Source: CAUZFZ01 sp963579025 (GTDB lineage Bacteria; Planctomycetota; Planctomycetia; Planctomycetales; Planctomycetaceae). Taken from it: a stretch of 64,000 nucleotides of DNA. Where the stretch lies: the NCBI GenBank assembly GCA_963579025.1, contig CAUZFZ010000040.1, positions 3,703-67,702 of the forward strand, written 5' to 3'. The notes below the pieces were generated by a model. It ran no database searches and was not told the origin of the DNA. It saw only the letters and a list, made by a program, of their open reading frames with translations. The translations under genes and the position numbers were made by a program. Positions 1 to 8,289 of this stretch are shown in pieces; the stretch's first letter is position 1, and each line of letters opens with the position of its first letter.

Positions 1-1374
1 GATGTCATCGCCCAGCATGTGAGTGCGAGTTCTGCCGGCGGGATGCCCGGACAAAGGCTGCATCGATTCACGTTGAATCTTTCGAATCACTTCACTGCGT
101 CGCGCCGGAATAGCGAGGCGAACACGTGGGTCCCATTTGGGATGATGCGCCAGCCAGGCCAGCGTTTCGGGATTGAAGCCTTCCATCGCAACGGACGGAA
201 GAATTTCACTGAACTGGTTGAAGTAGTGACGAATCCAGCCGTCGGTCAGGATGATGTCGGCGTCAAGGATTTCGCCCGTCAGCGGATTGACACGGCTGGG
301 GCCGATCGCCGTTCCGACGTCGTTGTTCAGCCAGCGGATGAAGTTGTACCGCACGTCTTCCGGATCGAGGTCCATGTTGCGCCCGGTCTGAGCGTCCTGA
401 TAATCAACCTCAATCGCATTCAGAATGCCGACCTTTTCGTACGCCTTATTCCAATACAGGACTCCCTGACTGACCCAGCGGCGGTAACGGACGGGAACTG
501 TCTGTTCCAGAATGAAACGGATCGGCTTGACCGGCGGACTGAGTTTCAGAGACGCGTCGCGCTTGGCCAGATGCCAGCGGTTGATGTACCGGACTCGCGT
601 TTCCGTGTCTTTGTACTTGCCCAGGTCCGAGTAACTGGTCGTGAAGTAACCCACGCGAGCATCCGCGACACGCGGACGATACCCGGGGCTCGATTGAATC
701 AAACTGATCGAGTAGTGCAGCGTCTTCAGTGTGCCGGACGGCATGAATCCACCAAACAGCCCGCCGGAAGCCGACGTCGGTCCCTCGATCGCGATTTCGA
801 CATTCTTCGGGAACGCCTTGGCTTTCTTGATCGTGACGAGTGCGGGATTCGTGATCCGCGTCCCGAAGAAGAATGACGACTGATTGACCAGAATCGAGTT
901 CAGATCGATCATGGGTCCACCGGTTGGTCCCATCGTGATAATCGGAGTGTCGAGCAGCACCCGGTCGGTAAACAGTCGTTTGACCGATGCTTTCGATTCA
1001 CTGTCGCCAGTCGATCGTACCGCGACGTTGGGCTGAATCATGGCCAGCCGTTTGCCGTATTTGCGCCAGTAGAAGTACAGATCGCCAGCCTGCAAACCAG
1101 CAAAGCTTTCGCCACTGGCCACAGTCAGTGCCAGGAAATACTTCTGGCTGGTAAATGCGGCGGGCAACTCGGCGAGCAACCGCTGGTCGGTTTTGTGCTT
1201 GTACAGCGTGTAAAGTGGCCGTTGCGCACCTGCCGTGGAGACCACTTTGACAAAGTCTTTCAGCACGGTCGCATGCGGCGGAAACGTGGTCTGCGCGCTG
1301 GCAGTTCCATTGAGTCCGACCAATGCCACAATCAGTGCCAGACCGAAAACCTTTGAAAACGAGTATTTTGCCAT
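1..1374 (-). CDS. Zinc-dependent metalloprotease (met-zincin, DUF5117/DUF4953 type), C-terminal part outside window
   Basis: I read this frame directly on the minus strand: it opens at an ATG at 1372-1374 and stays open for 458 codons to base 1, so the gene is cut by the window edge. Residues 1-27 form a signal peptide (MAKYSFSKVFGLALIVALVG then a hydrophobic run ending in ASA). Following text includes YFYWRKYGKRLAMIQPNVAV and, later, GPSRVNPLTGEILDADIILT, the arrangement typical of secreted bacterial met-zincins of the DUF5117/DUF4953 group, in which the HEXXH zinc motif lies further downstream. That motif is not visible here, so catalytic activity cannot be confirmed. The plus-strand reading frames over this stretch are shadows. 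Confidence 0.8.
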   Translation of the reverse strand, partial: MAKYSFSKVFGLALIVALVGLNGTASAQTTFPPHATVLKDFVKVVSTAGAQRPLYTLYKHKTDQRLLAELPAAFTSQKYFLALTVASGESFAGLQAGDLYFYWRKYGKRLAMIQPNVAVRSTGDSESKASVKRLFTDRVLLDTPIITMGPTGGPMIDLNSILVNQSSFFFGTRITNPALVTIKKAKAFPKNVEIAIEGPTSASGGLFGGFMPSGTLKTLHYSISLIQSSPGYRPRVADARVGYFTTSYSDLGKYKDTETRVRYINRWHLAKRDASLKLSPPVKPIRFILEQTVPVRYRRWVSQGVLYWNKAYEKVGILNAIEVDYQDAQTGRNMDLDPEDVRYNFIRWLNNDVGTAIGPSRVNPLTGEILDADIILTDGWIRHYFNQFSEILPSVAMEGFNPETLAWLAHHPKWDPRVRLAIPARRSEVIRKIQRESMQPLSGHPAGRTRTHMLGDDI

Positions 1375-1668
1375 CTGTCATTCCCTGAACAATGAGGAAA
1401 GAGAGACCAACTACGGGGCGAAGGTCGTCCTGGTGACGCACCGCCCGGCGTTAAAGCCACCCTGGTCAAATCAACTTACCTGTAGTCCCTGAATTCTACA
1501 TCCGGGGTACGGTGAATGACTACGATCTGACGGCGGATTCTCTCAATGTCCGGTGAGACATCCGGTCTCCCGGCGATGGACATTCGATGCCGGATGCATC
1601 GGAGTGTTGCCAATCGGCAGCATGTCTCGAACCGCCACCATTCATCTCGCCCCTCTGACGAGGCCTTC

Positions 1669-2088
1669 ATGTCCTGGCACCAGCACGAAATTCGGCTTCC
1701 CGCGATGTCTCGCGGTTTTCATCTCATCACGGATCAGATCACGTCAGCAGTCCAGGAATTGCAGAGCATCCGCGTGGGTCTGCTGCACGTATTCATTACG
1801 CATACATCGGCGTCGGTTTCGATCAACGAGAATGCCGACCCGGATGTGCCACGCGATCTGGAGCTGGCATTCAACGAGATCGCCCGCGAGGACTTCGCGT
1901 ATCGGCACACGTTGGAAGGCCCGGATGACATGCCCGCTCACGTGAAGTGCTCGATGATCGGCAGCTCGGTCAGCGTGCCCATTCGTGACGGTCGGCTGTG
2001 CCTGGGCACATGGCAGGGAATCTACTTATGCGAACATCGTGACCATGGAAGTCCACGACGTCTGATCCTCACCGTGCAGGGTGATTAG
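1669..2088 (+). CDS. yjbQ: YjbQ/UPF0047 family protein
   Basis: A 139-residue single-domain protein. The family signature is clear: THTSASVSINENADPDV near residue 45, then DDMPAHVKCSMIGSSVSVPI and LCLGTWQGIYLCEHRD near the C-terminus. Family members are small trimeric proteins; some have weak thiamine-phosphate synthase activity, but the physiological role is unsettled. I chose the ATG at 1669 because a GAGG stands about 6 bases upstream and family homology begins at once; the frame remains open further upstream but that extension (from 1546) has no family resemblance. The gene ends 35 bases from the stop of the convergent FHA gene. Confidence 0.85.
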   Translation: MSWHQHEIRLPAMSRGFHLITDQITSAVQELQSIRVGLLHVFITHTSASVSINENADPDVPRDLELAFNEIAREDFAYRHTLEGPDDMPAHVKCSMIGSSVSVPIRDGRLCLGTWQGIYLCEHRDHGSPRRLILTVQGD

Positions 2089-2123
2089 CCGCGTGAGTTC
2101 TGAAGCCGCCGGGAATTCGGACC

Positions 2124-2594
2124 TCATGAGAACTCGCCGGTCGACCCCTCGAGTTCATCCTCAGAATCGTCATCAGCGATCCCGGCGCGTTCGACGTCCG
2201 GTCGTGGCCTGGGTCGCCGTGGACTTTGTTCCAGTCCGGCTTTTTCCATCAGGCTGCGGGCGAATGGATTTTCGTCTTCTTCAGGCCTCTTCCCCTCAGC
2301 CCGGTAGGTCACTTCAAACTTGTGCCGACCCACACCCAGAATATCCCCGGGAAACAGCCACTTCTGATCGCAACGGGCACGATTCACTTTGACGCCGTTG
2401 GAACTGTTCAAGTCTCGAACGTGCCAGTAGCCCTCGATCAGCTCAAGCTCGCAGTGCTGCGACGAGACATTCGGGAAACGCAACGTGATATCACAGTTGC
2501 TGCGGCGGCCAACGATGAGCTGCCGTTTCAAGAGCGGGATGGGGTCGCCACCTCCGCACGGAATCAACTGCCCGTACACCCTGCGCTCGGCCAT
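2124..2594 (-). CDS. FHA domain protein
   Basis: About 156 residues. The N-terminal two thirds are a forkhead-associated domain, a phosphothreonine-binding fold: LLKRQLIVGRRSNCDITL carries the GR-S signature, VSSQHCELELIEGYWHVRDL the S..H core and NSSNGVKVN the N-G loop. The last 50 residues are charged and acidic (DDDSEDELEGSTGEFS), probably disordered. I chose the ATG at 2594 (MAERRVYGQLIP) with a weak GGA upstream; an ATG at 2660 would add 22 residues. A longer reading reaching 2885 overlaps the next gene and is rejected. The partner is unknown. Confidence 0.75.
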   Translation of the reverse strand: MAERRVYGQLIPCGGGDPIPLLKRQLIVGRRSNCDITLRFPNVSSQHCELELIEGYWHVRDLNSSNGVKVNRARCDQKWLFPGDILGVGRHKFEVTYRAEGKRPEEDENPFARSLMEKAGLEQSPRRPRPRPDVERAGIADDDSEDELEGSTGEFS

Positions 2595-2775
2595 ACCGTA
2601 ATCATCCGGGAAAAAATGCGAGTGGATCAAATCCGGCGGCCCGCCAGAGATCGCATTCATCGTACGAGTGTGACAACCAGTGAACAAGTCCCGTATGCCG
2701 GGCTGTCGACGATTCGGCACTCTAGACGCTCGTGGTTCCAGCAGGTTTCGAGGAATCACCTTGAACGCGACCGCG

Positions 2776-3822
2776 TCACGCGATCGTGATTGTCTGTTGA
2801 GTCTGCGAGGACTCCAGCATCGCCAGCACCGCGGCCACTCCAGCACGTCCATCCTGCGGAGTTCCTTCACCGCCACGCGTTCCATTGATGGAGTCTACGA
2901 AGCCCTGCATCTGGTCGCAGTACGCCTGCATGCGCTGCATATTGAAGGCCGCGTTCGAATCGTCGTGGCCGACCGGCGGCTGTTCGTAAACAGTCTGCAT
3001 CTCGCCGGCACGACCGAGCTGTAACTGACCGTAGGGATCCAGGTCGATGATGCCCTCGTCGCCCATGATGCGAAATCGGAACCCCTCACCGGAGAATCCC
3101 GGGCCGGGCAAAACGCTGGACGACCAGAACGACGACATTGTGCCGTCCGCAAAGGACAGCAGTGCCATCGTGGTGTTTTCGTTGGGATTGTCTTCGCGGT
3201 ATGTCCCGCACTGAGCGGCGACCGTCTGCAGGTCACTCTGCAGCCACCAGCGACACAGATCGACATTGTGCGGCGCGCTGTTGATGAGATGGGCAACACT
3301 TCGCGGATCTGCCCACCAGCCCCAGTTGCCGCCGAATCCCGAGTCGTTGCGCAGAGCGGTGATATCGAACAGTGCCGACATCTGGATACAGCGGACAGTC
3401 CCAATTTCGCCGGACTGAATCAGGTCGCGCGTGCGATCGTTGGACTCGCGAAATCTCTGGTGATAGCCGAGCGACAAGACCAGTCCCCGCTCGCGGAACG
3501 CCGCCGACATGTGGTCGCAGTCTTCCAGCGAAGTGGTCATTGGTTTCTCGACGAGGACGTGCTTTCCAGCTTCGGCCGCAGCGAGCGCCTCTGCGCAATG
3601 CAGCCAGTGCGGCGTGGCGATCACGATGGCATCGATGTCGTCGCGTGCGACGAGTGATCCGATGTCTGGTTCTTCATCGATGCTGTAGTCGGATGCCAGT
3701 TGCGCGGCGCGGCTGCCACCGCAGACGGCCACCGGTTCGGCCGTCGTCAGCTTGTGGGCGGCATCCACATGAGTGCGTCCCATGAACCCCGAGCCAGTGA
3801 CTCCGATGCGGACTGCCGCCAT
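2776..3822 (-). CDS. Gfo/Idh/MocA family oxidoreductase
   Basis: 348 residues, the usual length for this NAD(P)-dependent dehydrogenase family that acts on sugars, inositols and related polyols. Residues 7-18 (GVTGSGFMGRTH) are the Rossmann dinucleotide-binding loop. EKP at residues 92-94 is the conserved lysine-proline motif at the cofactor and substrate site. A C-terminal GFO_IDH_MocA_C-like beta domain follows, with HLINSAPHNVDLCRWW near residue 180 that includes the usual catalytic histidine region. There is no signal peptide, so it is cytoplasmic, unlike the relative at 48269. The substrate cannot be told. It is divergent from the short-chain dehydrogenase at 3892 with only 69 bases between, so the two may share a promoter region. 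Confidence 0.9.
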   Translation of the reverse strand: MAAVRIGVTGSGFMGRTHVDAAHKLTTAEPVAVCGGSRAAQLASDYSIDEEPDIGSLVARDDIDAIVIATPHWLHCAEALAAAEAGKHVLVEKPMTTSLEDCDHMSAAFRERGLVLSLGYHQRFRESNDRTRDLIQSGEIGTVRCIQMSALFDITALRNDSGFGGNWGWWADPRSVAHLINSAPHNVDLCRWWLQSDLQTVAAQCGTYREDNPNENTTMALLSFADGTMSSFWSSSVLPGPGFSGEGFRFRIMGDEGIIDLDPYGQLQLGRAGEMQTVYEQPPVGHDDSNAAFNMQRMQAYCDQMQGFVDSINGTRGGEGTPQDGRAGVAAVLAMLESSQTQQTITIA

Positions 3823-3891
3823 GATACGCGCCTCAGAAATCTTGATGGGAAGATCAGCAACTCGCCTTATGCATCACGGAGCCAGACTCTA

Positions 3892-4683
3892 ATGGACCTG
3901 AGTGGAAAGATCGCGGTTGTGACGGGAGCCGGTCGCGGGATCGGCAAGGGCTGCGCACTCGAACTCGCGCGAGCAGGCGCCGATCTTGTCATCAATGATC
4001 GGCCGGACAGTCCGGACTTGCCGGGCACCGTTGACGAGATTCGGGCACTGGGAAGATCGTGTCACGCAATCGCAGCTGACGTGTTTTCCCGAGCCGGCTG
4101 CGAACAGTTCGTCAGCGACGTTCTGGCGGCGGCGGGGCAGATCGACATTCTTGTCAGCAATCCCGCGTTCAGCCGACGTGCTCCGTTTCTCGAATACGAG
4201 CCGGAAGTCTTCGAGCAGACAATCGCCGGCACATTGACCAGCGGGTTTCATATGAGCCAACTGGTCGCAAGGCACATGGTGCAACGTGGCGGCGGCGGAA
4301 AGATCGTGTTCATTTCCAGCGTGCAGGCCGAGATGCCGATCGGGCTGTGCGTTGCTTACGGTGCCGCGAAAGCGGGGCTGAATCACATGATGCGGACAAT
4401 CGCCGTAGAACTCTCGCCGCATCGCATTAATGTCAATGCGATCGAACCGGGTTGGATTGATACGCCGGGCGAGCATGTGACCTTTTCCGAAGACACGATT
4501 GCGGCCGAGGGGCGGCGTTTGCCCTGGGGACGTCTCGGTCTTCCGGCGGACATCGGTAAGGCTGCGGCATTCCTTTCGTCGGACGATGCCGATTATGTCA
4601 CGGGAGCCGTGCTGCCTGTGGATGGTTGCTTTCGATTCAAGGACTGCCGCGTCGAGCAGACCATTCAGCGGCGCGAGCCCTGA
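3892..4683 (+). CDS. SDR family NAD(P)-dependent oxidoreductase
   Basis: 263 residues, a classical short-chain dehydrogenase/reductase. The cofactor loop TGAGRGIG is at residues 11-18, the structural NPA motif appears in VSNPAFSR, and the catalytic set is Ser142/143 with Tyr156 and Lys160 (YGAAK). The C-terminal NAIEPGWIDTPG and DYVTGAVLPVDGC are also family-typical. I chose the ATG at 3892 because the protein starts right at the fold (MDLSGKIAVVTG) and a GGAG stands about 12 bases upstream. An upstream extension overlaps the divergent oxidoreductase gene. The next gene follows 24 bases later, suggesting co-transcription. The substrate is not predictable. Confidence 0.9.
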   Translation: MDLSGKIAVVTGAGRGIGKGCALELARAGADLVINDRPDSPDLPGTVDEIRALGRSCHAIAADVFSRAGCEQFVSDVLAAAGQIDILVSNPAFSRRAPFLEYEPEVFEQTIAGTLTSGFHMSQLVARHMVQRGGGGKIVFISSVQAEMPIGLCVAYGAAKAGLNHMMRTIAVELSPHRINVNAIEPGWIDTPGEHVTFSEDTIAAEGRRLPWGRLGLPADIGKAAAFLSSDDADYVTGAVLPVDGCFRFKDCRVEQTIQRREP

Positions 4684-4707
4684 TCATTCAACGCCGGATT
4701 CTCCACC

Positions 4708-5631
4708 ATGAGCCATTCGCTGCAGACATTTCGATTCACCGGATCAGAGCAGGGCTCTCACCTGCTGATTACGGGCGGCGTGCATGGTGATGAGTTTGAA
4801 CCCATCGCCGCCATCCGTCGCCTGATTCACTTGTTCGATCGCGGTGACCACACGACATCAGGGCTGCGCGGCTCCGTAACGTTCGTACCGATTGTCAATC
4901 AAGCGGCGTTTCTGCGCGGTCATCGTTGTGCCGACGACGGCTTGGATCTGGCGCGAACGTGTCCCGGTCGCGAGGACGGCAGCATCACCGAACAGACGGC
5001 CTGGGAACTCAGCCAGTTAATTCGCTCGGCCGATGTCTACATCGATCTGCACACAGGCGGCACGGAGTACTCGGTGCTTCCGCTGGCCGGTTATTCGCTG
5101 CATCGTGATTCGGCGATACTCGACACGCAGCGACGCATGGCTCGGGCGTTCAATCTGCCGGTCATCTGGGGGACGGCGGGGAACTTGGATGGACGGTCAT
5201 TGTCGGTCGCTCGCGATGCCAACGTGCCCGCCATCTACTGCGAGTATCTCGGTTCGGCGACGTGCGCGGTCGAGGGCGTAACGGCATACGTTGCTGGCTG
5301 CCTGAACGCGATGGCCGAACTCGGCCTGCTCGACCGTGAACAACCGGAATCACAGATCGAACACGTGATCGAAAATCCGCGGCCCGGTTCCGGTCACATG
5401 CAGGTCTGCCATCCATCGCCGGTGGCCGGTTATTTCGAACCGGTTGTGAAGCTCGGCTCACGTGTGCGAGCAGGGGACGTATTTGGCACGGTCTTCGATA
5501 TCGAGTCGCATCAGCCGCACGTGATCGAAGCCGAGAGTGATGGCATCGTGCTTGTCCTGCGAACGTTTCCTCGAGTGAAACCTGGCGATTCCGTGGGTGT
5601 CGTCGCGGACAGCGAGACCGAGGGCACCTGA
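4708..5631 (+). CDS. Succinylglutamate desuccinylase/aspartoacylase family zinc hydrolase
   Basis: 307 residues. The M14-like AstE/AspA fold is recognised from GGVHGDEFEP, giving zinc ligands His26 and Glu29, and IDLHTGG, giving His115. The C-terminal quarter, with VAGYFEPVVKLGSRVRAGDV and ESDGIVLVLR, resembles the lipoyl-like beta module found in many bacterial members of the family. These enzymes remove acyl groups from amino acids or related amides; the actual substrate is unknown. It follows the short-chain dehydrogenase closely on the same strand, so both may belong to one degradation route together with the divergent Gfo/Idh/MocA enzyme; that link is inference. Confidence 0.85.
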   Translation: MSHSLQTFRFTGSEQGSHLLITGGVHGDEFEPIAAIRRLIHLFDRGDHTTSGLRGSVTFVPIVNQAAFLRGHRCADDGLDLARTCPGREDGSITEQTAWELSQLIRSADVYIDLHTGGTEYSVLPLAGYSLHRDSAILDTQRRMARAFNLPVIWGTAGNLDGRSLSVARDANVPAIYCEYLGSATCAVEGVTAYVAGCLNAMAELGLLDREQPESQIEHVIENPRPGSGHMQVCHPSPVAGYFEPVVKLGSRVRAGDVFGTVFDIESHQPHVIEAESDGIVLVLRTFPRVKPGDSVGVVADSETEGT

Positions 5632-5860
5632 TCGTGCCTCAAACCTTGCGCAGCTTCTGTAACCGGTCCGATCAGCACGATCCGGATTGCGTGCACAATG
5701 GGCATGACTTATGCGACACGGCGGGCATCCGGCATGACTGGCGCAAAGTGGCTCCACTCAATCAGCCGATGGACGAAGCAGAGACCGTCCGCAGACCGGC
5801 GATGTCACCGGCCTGCGCTGAGATTGCGGTCGCGAACTGCGTGCCGGAAGGGAATCCAGC

Positions 5861-7036
5861 GTGCTCAATACCATTCGAAACAGCCTCGCCTTGCTGGCAG
5901 TCTGCAGTGTGCTGACAGGATGCCAGAGCACCGGACTTTGGGGGCAGAATGATCTGCTCAAGAAGGCCGGCAGATACAAGGCCGACTGTGCTCCGGACAA
6001 GCCTGACTGCAATTCAGGCGGAGCAGATTGTGTGCCCGATTTCCCCGGTCCGAGTGCCTCGGACATCACACTTCCTGGTCTGAATGCCGATTGCCGGGAT
6101 GGGTCATGTGTCCCGCGCAACGGGGTTGCAACTGGAAGCCAGCCCTGTCGAACCGGAGGCAACGGCGGATGTCAGGCGTGTGACTTCGGTCTGCCGCGCG
6201 AGCTGAAAAAAGTCTCGCTGCCCGACTACATCGTCGAGCCACCCGACAGACTGCTGATCGAAGTGACGGGCACGCCACAGCCGTTAACCGCGGAACTCGG
6301 TTCCGGAGAACTGCTCGACATCCGCGTCGGCCCGACATTGCCGATCGACCAGGTTGATTACCAAGCGACGCAGACGACTGGGCAAATCAACGGTACGTAC
6401 CGGATTCAATCCGATGGTCAGATCGATCTGGGGTCCGGACACGGCAAGGTGGCGGTTCGAGGTTTATCCCTGACTGACGCACGTCGATTGACTGAACTGC
6501 ATCTGAGACGCACGCTGAAAAACCCGCGTGTCTACCTGACGCGCGCTGCCGGACACTCCGATCTGCAGATCTCCGGCGAACATCTGGTGCGACCGGACGG
6601 AACGGTTTCGCTGGGCACGTATGGCAGCATCTATGTTGCCGGGTTGACGCTGAACCAGATTGAAGGGGCGATTGAGCGGCATGTGTCAGGCCGACTGATC
6701 GACCCGCGCGTCAATCTCGATGTGCTCGCCAGTAACAGCAAGGTGTACTACGTCGTGACCAATGGCGGGGGAGATGGCGAGCAGGTCTTTCGGTTCCCCT
6801 CGACAGGTAGCGAAACCGTTCTTGATGCCATTGCTCAAACCAATGGACTGGCACACCTGGGCTCAAAGAAACGCGTCTGGATTGCTCGCCCGGCTCCACC
6901 ATCACTCGGATACGAGCAAGTGCTTGAGGTCGACTGGGACGCGATTGTGCGCGGCGGTCAGACATGCACGAACTACCAGATTCTGCCCGGCGATCGGGTT
7001 TACGTGCGAACCGACAGTCTGTCACTGACTCGGTAA
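5861..7036 (+). CDS. Polysaccharide export outer-membrane lipoprotein (Wza-like, Poly_export/SLBB)
   Basis: 391 residues. It starts at GTG 5861, supported by a strong GGAAGGGA ribosome-binding site 7 bases upstream. The signal peptide ends in a lipobox (LTGC, Cys21), so the protein is lipidated. Residues 40-105 form an unusual segment with eight cysteines (for example GGCQACDF). The export domain starts at LPDYIVEPPDRLLIEV, followed by two beta-grasp/SLBB-like units (YRIQSDGQIDLGSGHGKVAV and LVRPDGTVSLGTYGSIYVAG), then a third unit ending PGDRVYVRTDSL. Family members form the outer-membrane channel for exopolysaccharide. The secreted protein at 7107 follows and probably shares the transcript. 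A Wzc-like kinase lies 17 kb away at 23959. Confidence 0.85.
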   Translation: MLNTIRNSLALLAVCSVLTGCQSTGLWGQNDLLKKAGRYKADCAPDKPDCNSGGADCVPDFPGPSASDITLPGLNADCRDGSCVPRNGVATGSQPCRTGGNGGCQACDFGLPRELKKVSLPDYIVEPPDRLLIEVTGTPQPLTAELGSGELLDIRVGPTLPIDQVDYQATQTTGQINGTYRIQSDGQIDLGSGHGKVAVRGLSLTDARRLTELHLRRTLKNPRVYLTRAAGHSDLQISGEHLVRPDGTVSLGTYGSIYVAGLTLNQIEGAIERHVSGRLIDPRVNLDVLASNSKVYYVVTNGGGDGEQVFRFPSTGSETVLDAIAQTNGLAHLGSKKRVWIARPAPPSLGYEQVLEVDWDAIVRGGQTCTNYQILPGDRVYVRTDSLSLTR

Positions 7037-7106
7037 CCGCAGTGCTGGCGAGTGGCCGAAACAATCTGTCTGAATCGAGCGGCGACTCATAACGGAGTGT
7101 GATCCG

Positions 7107-7958
7107 ATGCAACGAAAATCAATGCTCGCGGTTCTGACAGCGACCTTGATGCTGGCTGTGGTCATTGCCGTTTCGCAGTGCCGGGCCGGGCTGTTTGACG
7201 GCTTGTTCCGCAAGGATAGCAGCCCCTGGAAGAAGAGCCGGCTCGAACGACGTCCGCCGTGTGAGGGTTGCACATTTGGTTTTCATCAAACCACCTGGCG
7301 GCCCTGGGGGACGTGCTGCCAGACCGCTCAGTCGGGCTATCCCACTTCGCCGTGGTCCGGCGACAACGGCGTGTTTCCTGCACCCGGTCCATACGACCCG
7401 TCTCCCACGTACCCCGCGCCGGGCCCGTATGACACGTTGCCCAATCGCGCACCCGTCGACAACGACTACCAGTTCACGACACCGCCAGAGTCCGACCAGT
7501 TGTTGATTCCCAATGACTCAGCGGATGGGCGACCTGATGCGTCAGGTGTGCCGGCCTTCCAGCCCTTCGAGCGAGTCCCATTAGATTCGACCAACGAGGA
7601 ACCGGTGCCGACACTGACACTGCCGCCAGGCGCATCACCCGCACGTGAGGAAGGCGTTCCGAGCGATCTGACGTCGCCGGACAGTCTGTTGTTGCCCGAG
7701 TCGACTCGTCCAGCCGTACCACTGCCGGCTCCGTCGACCGTTCCCCCCGTCCCAGGAGTGGGGCCGCAGGCGAGAGGACAACGATCGTGGCAGCCCATTT
7801 CTTACTCCAACTCGCGCGACCGACGGCATCTGCGATCACGTCCGCAGCAGACGCGCACTCAATCCAGTGAGTGGCGTGTCATGCCGGGTTTTTACGGACC
7901 GCAGCAAACGACCCGTCCTGCTGACCGGACGATGTTCGTTCCAACTCCGCAGCGTTAG
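7107..7958 (+). CDS. Secreted proline-rich protein with HQTTWRPW motif
   Basis: 283 residues, function unknown. A signal peptide (residues 1-27) ends near QCRAG. A compact segment follows with CEGCTFGFHQTTWRPWGTCC, a cysteine-containing motif I associate with small exported planctomycete proteins. The remainder is low-complexity and rich in proline, serine and threonine (PAPGPYDPSPTYPAPGPYDT), so it is probably extended and surface-exposed. The start ATG at 7107 has GGAG about 9 bases upstream. It lies 70 bases behind the Wza-like gene on the same strand, which suggests a role at the envelope, but that is inference. Confidence 0.7.
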   Translation: MQRKSMLAVLTATLMLAVVIAVSQCRAGLFDGLFRKDSSPWKKSRLERRPPCEGCTFGFHQTTWRPWGTCCQTAQSGYPTSPWSGDNGVFPAPGPYDPSPTYPAPGPYDTLPNRAPVDNDYQFTTPPESDQLLIPNDSADGRPDASGVPAFQPFERVPLDSTNEEPVPTLTLPPGASPAREEGVPSDLTSPDSLLLPESTRPAVPLPAPSTVPPVPGVGPQARGQRSWQPISYSNSRDRRHLRSRPQQTRTQSSEWRVMPGFYGPQQTTRPADRTMFVPTPQR

Positions 7959-8289
7959 AGCAACGTTCCGTAGTCGATGTTCTCGAGAGGGCGAGGCTCC
8001 TGCCGGGCCGCCCAGGCGGTCTACTAGACGCGACCGCCATGTATGGTCCATGAACGTCATCCGCCACGTGCTACCGTCTTTGGTGGATGAAGGTCCTCGT
8101 GACGCGGCCGGCCTCGGAAGCAGGCGCTCGACCGGGCGGAGTTGTTCTGGAAAAACCGTCGGTTCGAACAGGAGTAGAGTCGGCCGTGCGTCGTCTATCT
8201 TCGTAATGGCGACTGCAGCGGAAGTCGGATACCATCAGACCAACAGAACGGCGTTCGCCGCAAAGCCACTCTCGATATGGTTCGACAAC
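7959..8289. other. Intergenic region with a dispersed GC-rich repeat
   Basis: I see no gene here. An open frame continues into the next gene but its translation is arginine-rich and lacks a signal peptide or any family likeness. Bases 7986-8010 match 52183-52207 at 22 of 25 positions, so they belong to a dispersed repeat. The promoter of the 8290 gene must lie in this gap but no clear box is visible. Confidence 0.5.
7986..8010. repeat. Dispersed GC-rich repeat, copy 1
   Basis: This 25-base stretch (GAGAGGGCGAGGCTCC and nine further bases) matches 52183-52207 with three differences. Both copies are intergenic. No inverted structure is evident within the unit. Confidence 0.5.

Noticed and set aside
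19..876. Long plus-strand open frame at the left edge
   Set aside because: The minus strand of the same region encodes a signal peptide and a clear met-zincin-type protein in one open frame of 458 codons. The plus-strand translation has no family likeness.
2594..2885. N-terminal extension of the FHA gene
   Set aside because: It overlaps the end of the Gfo/Idh/MocA gene and its translation is Arg/Trp-rich and unlike any protein; homology begins after 2594.
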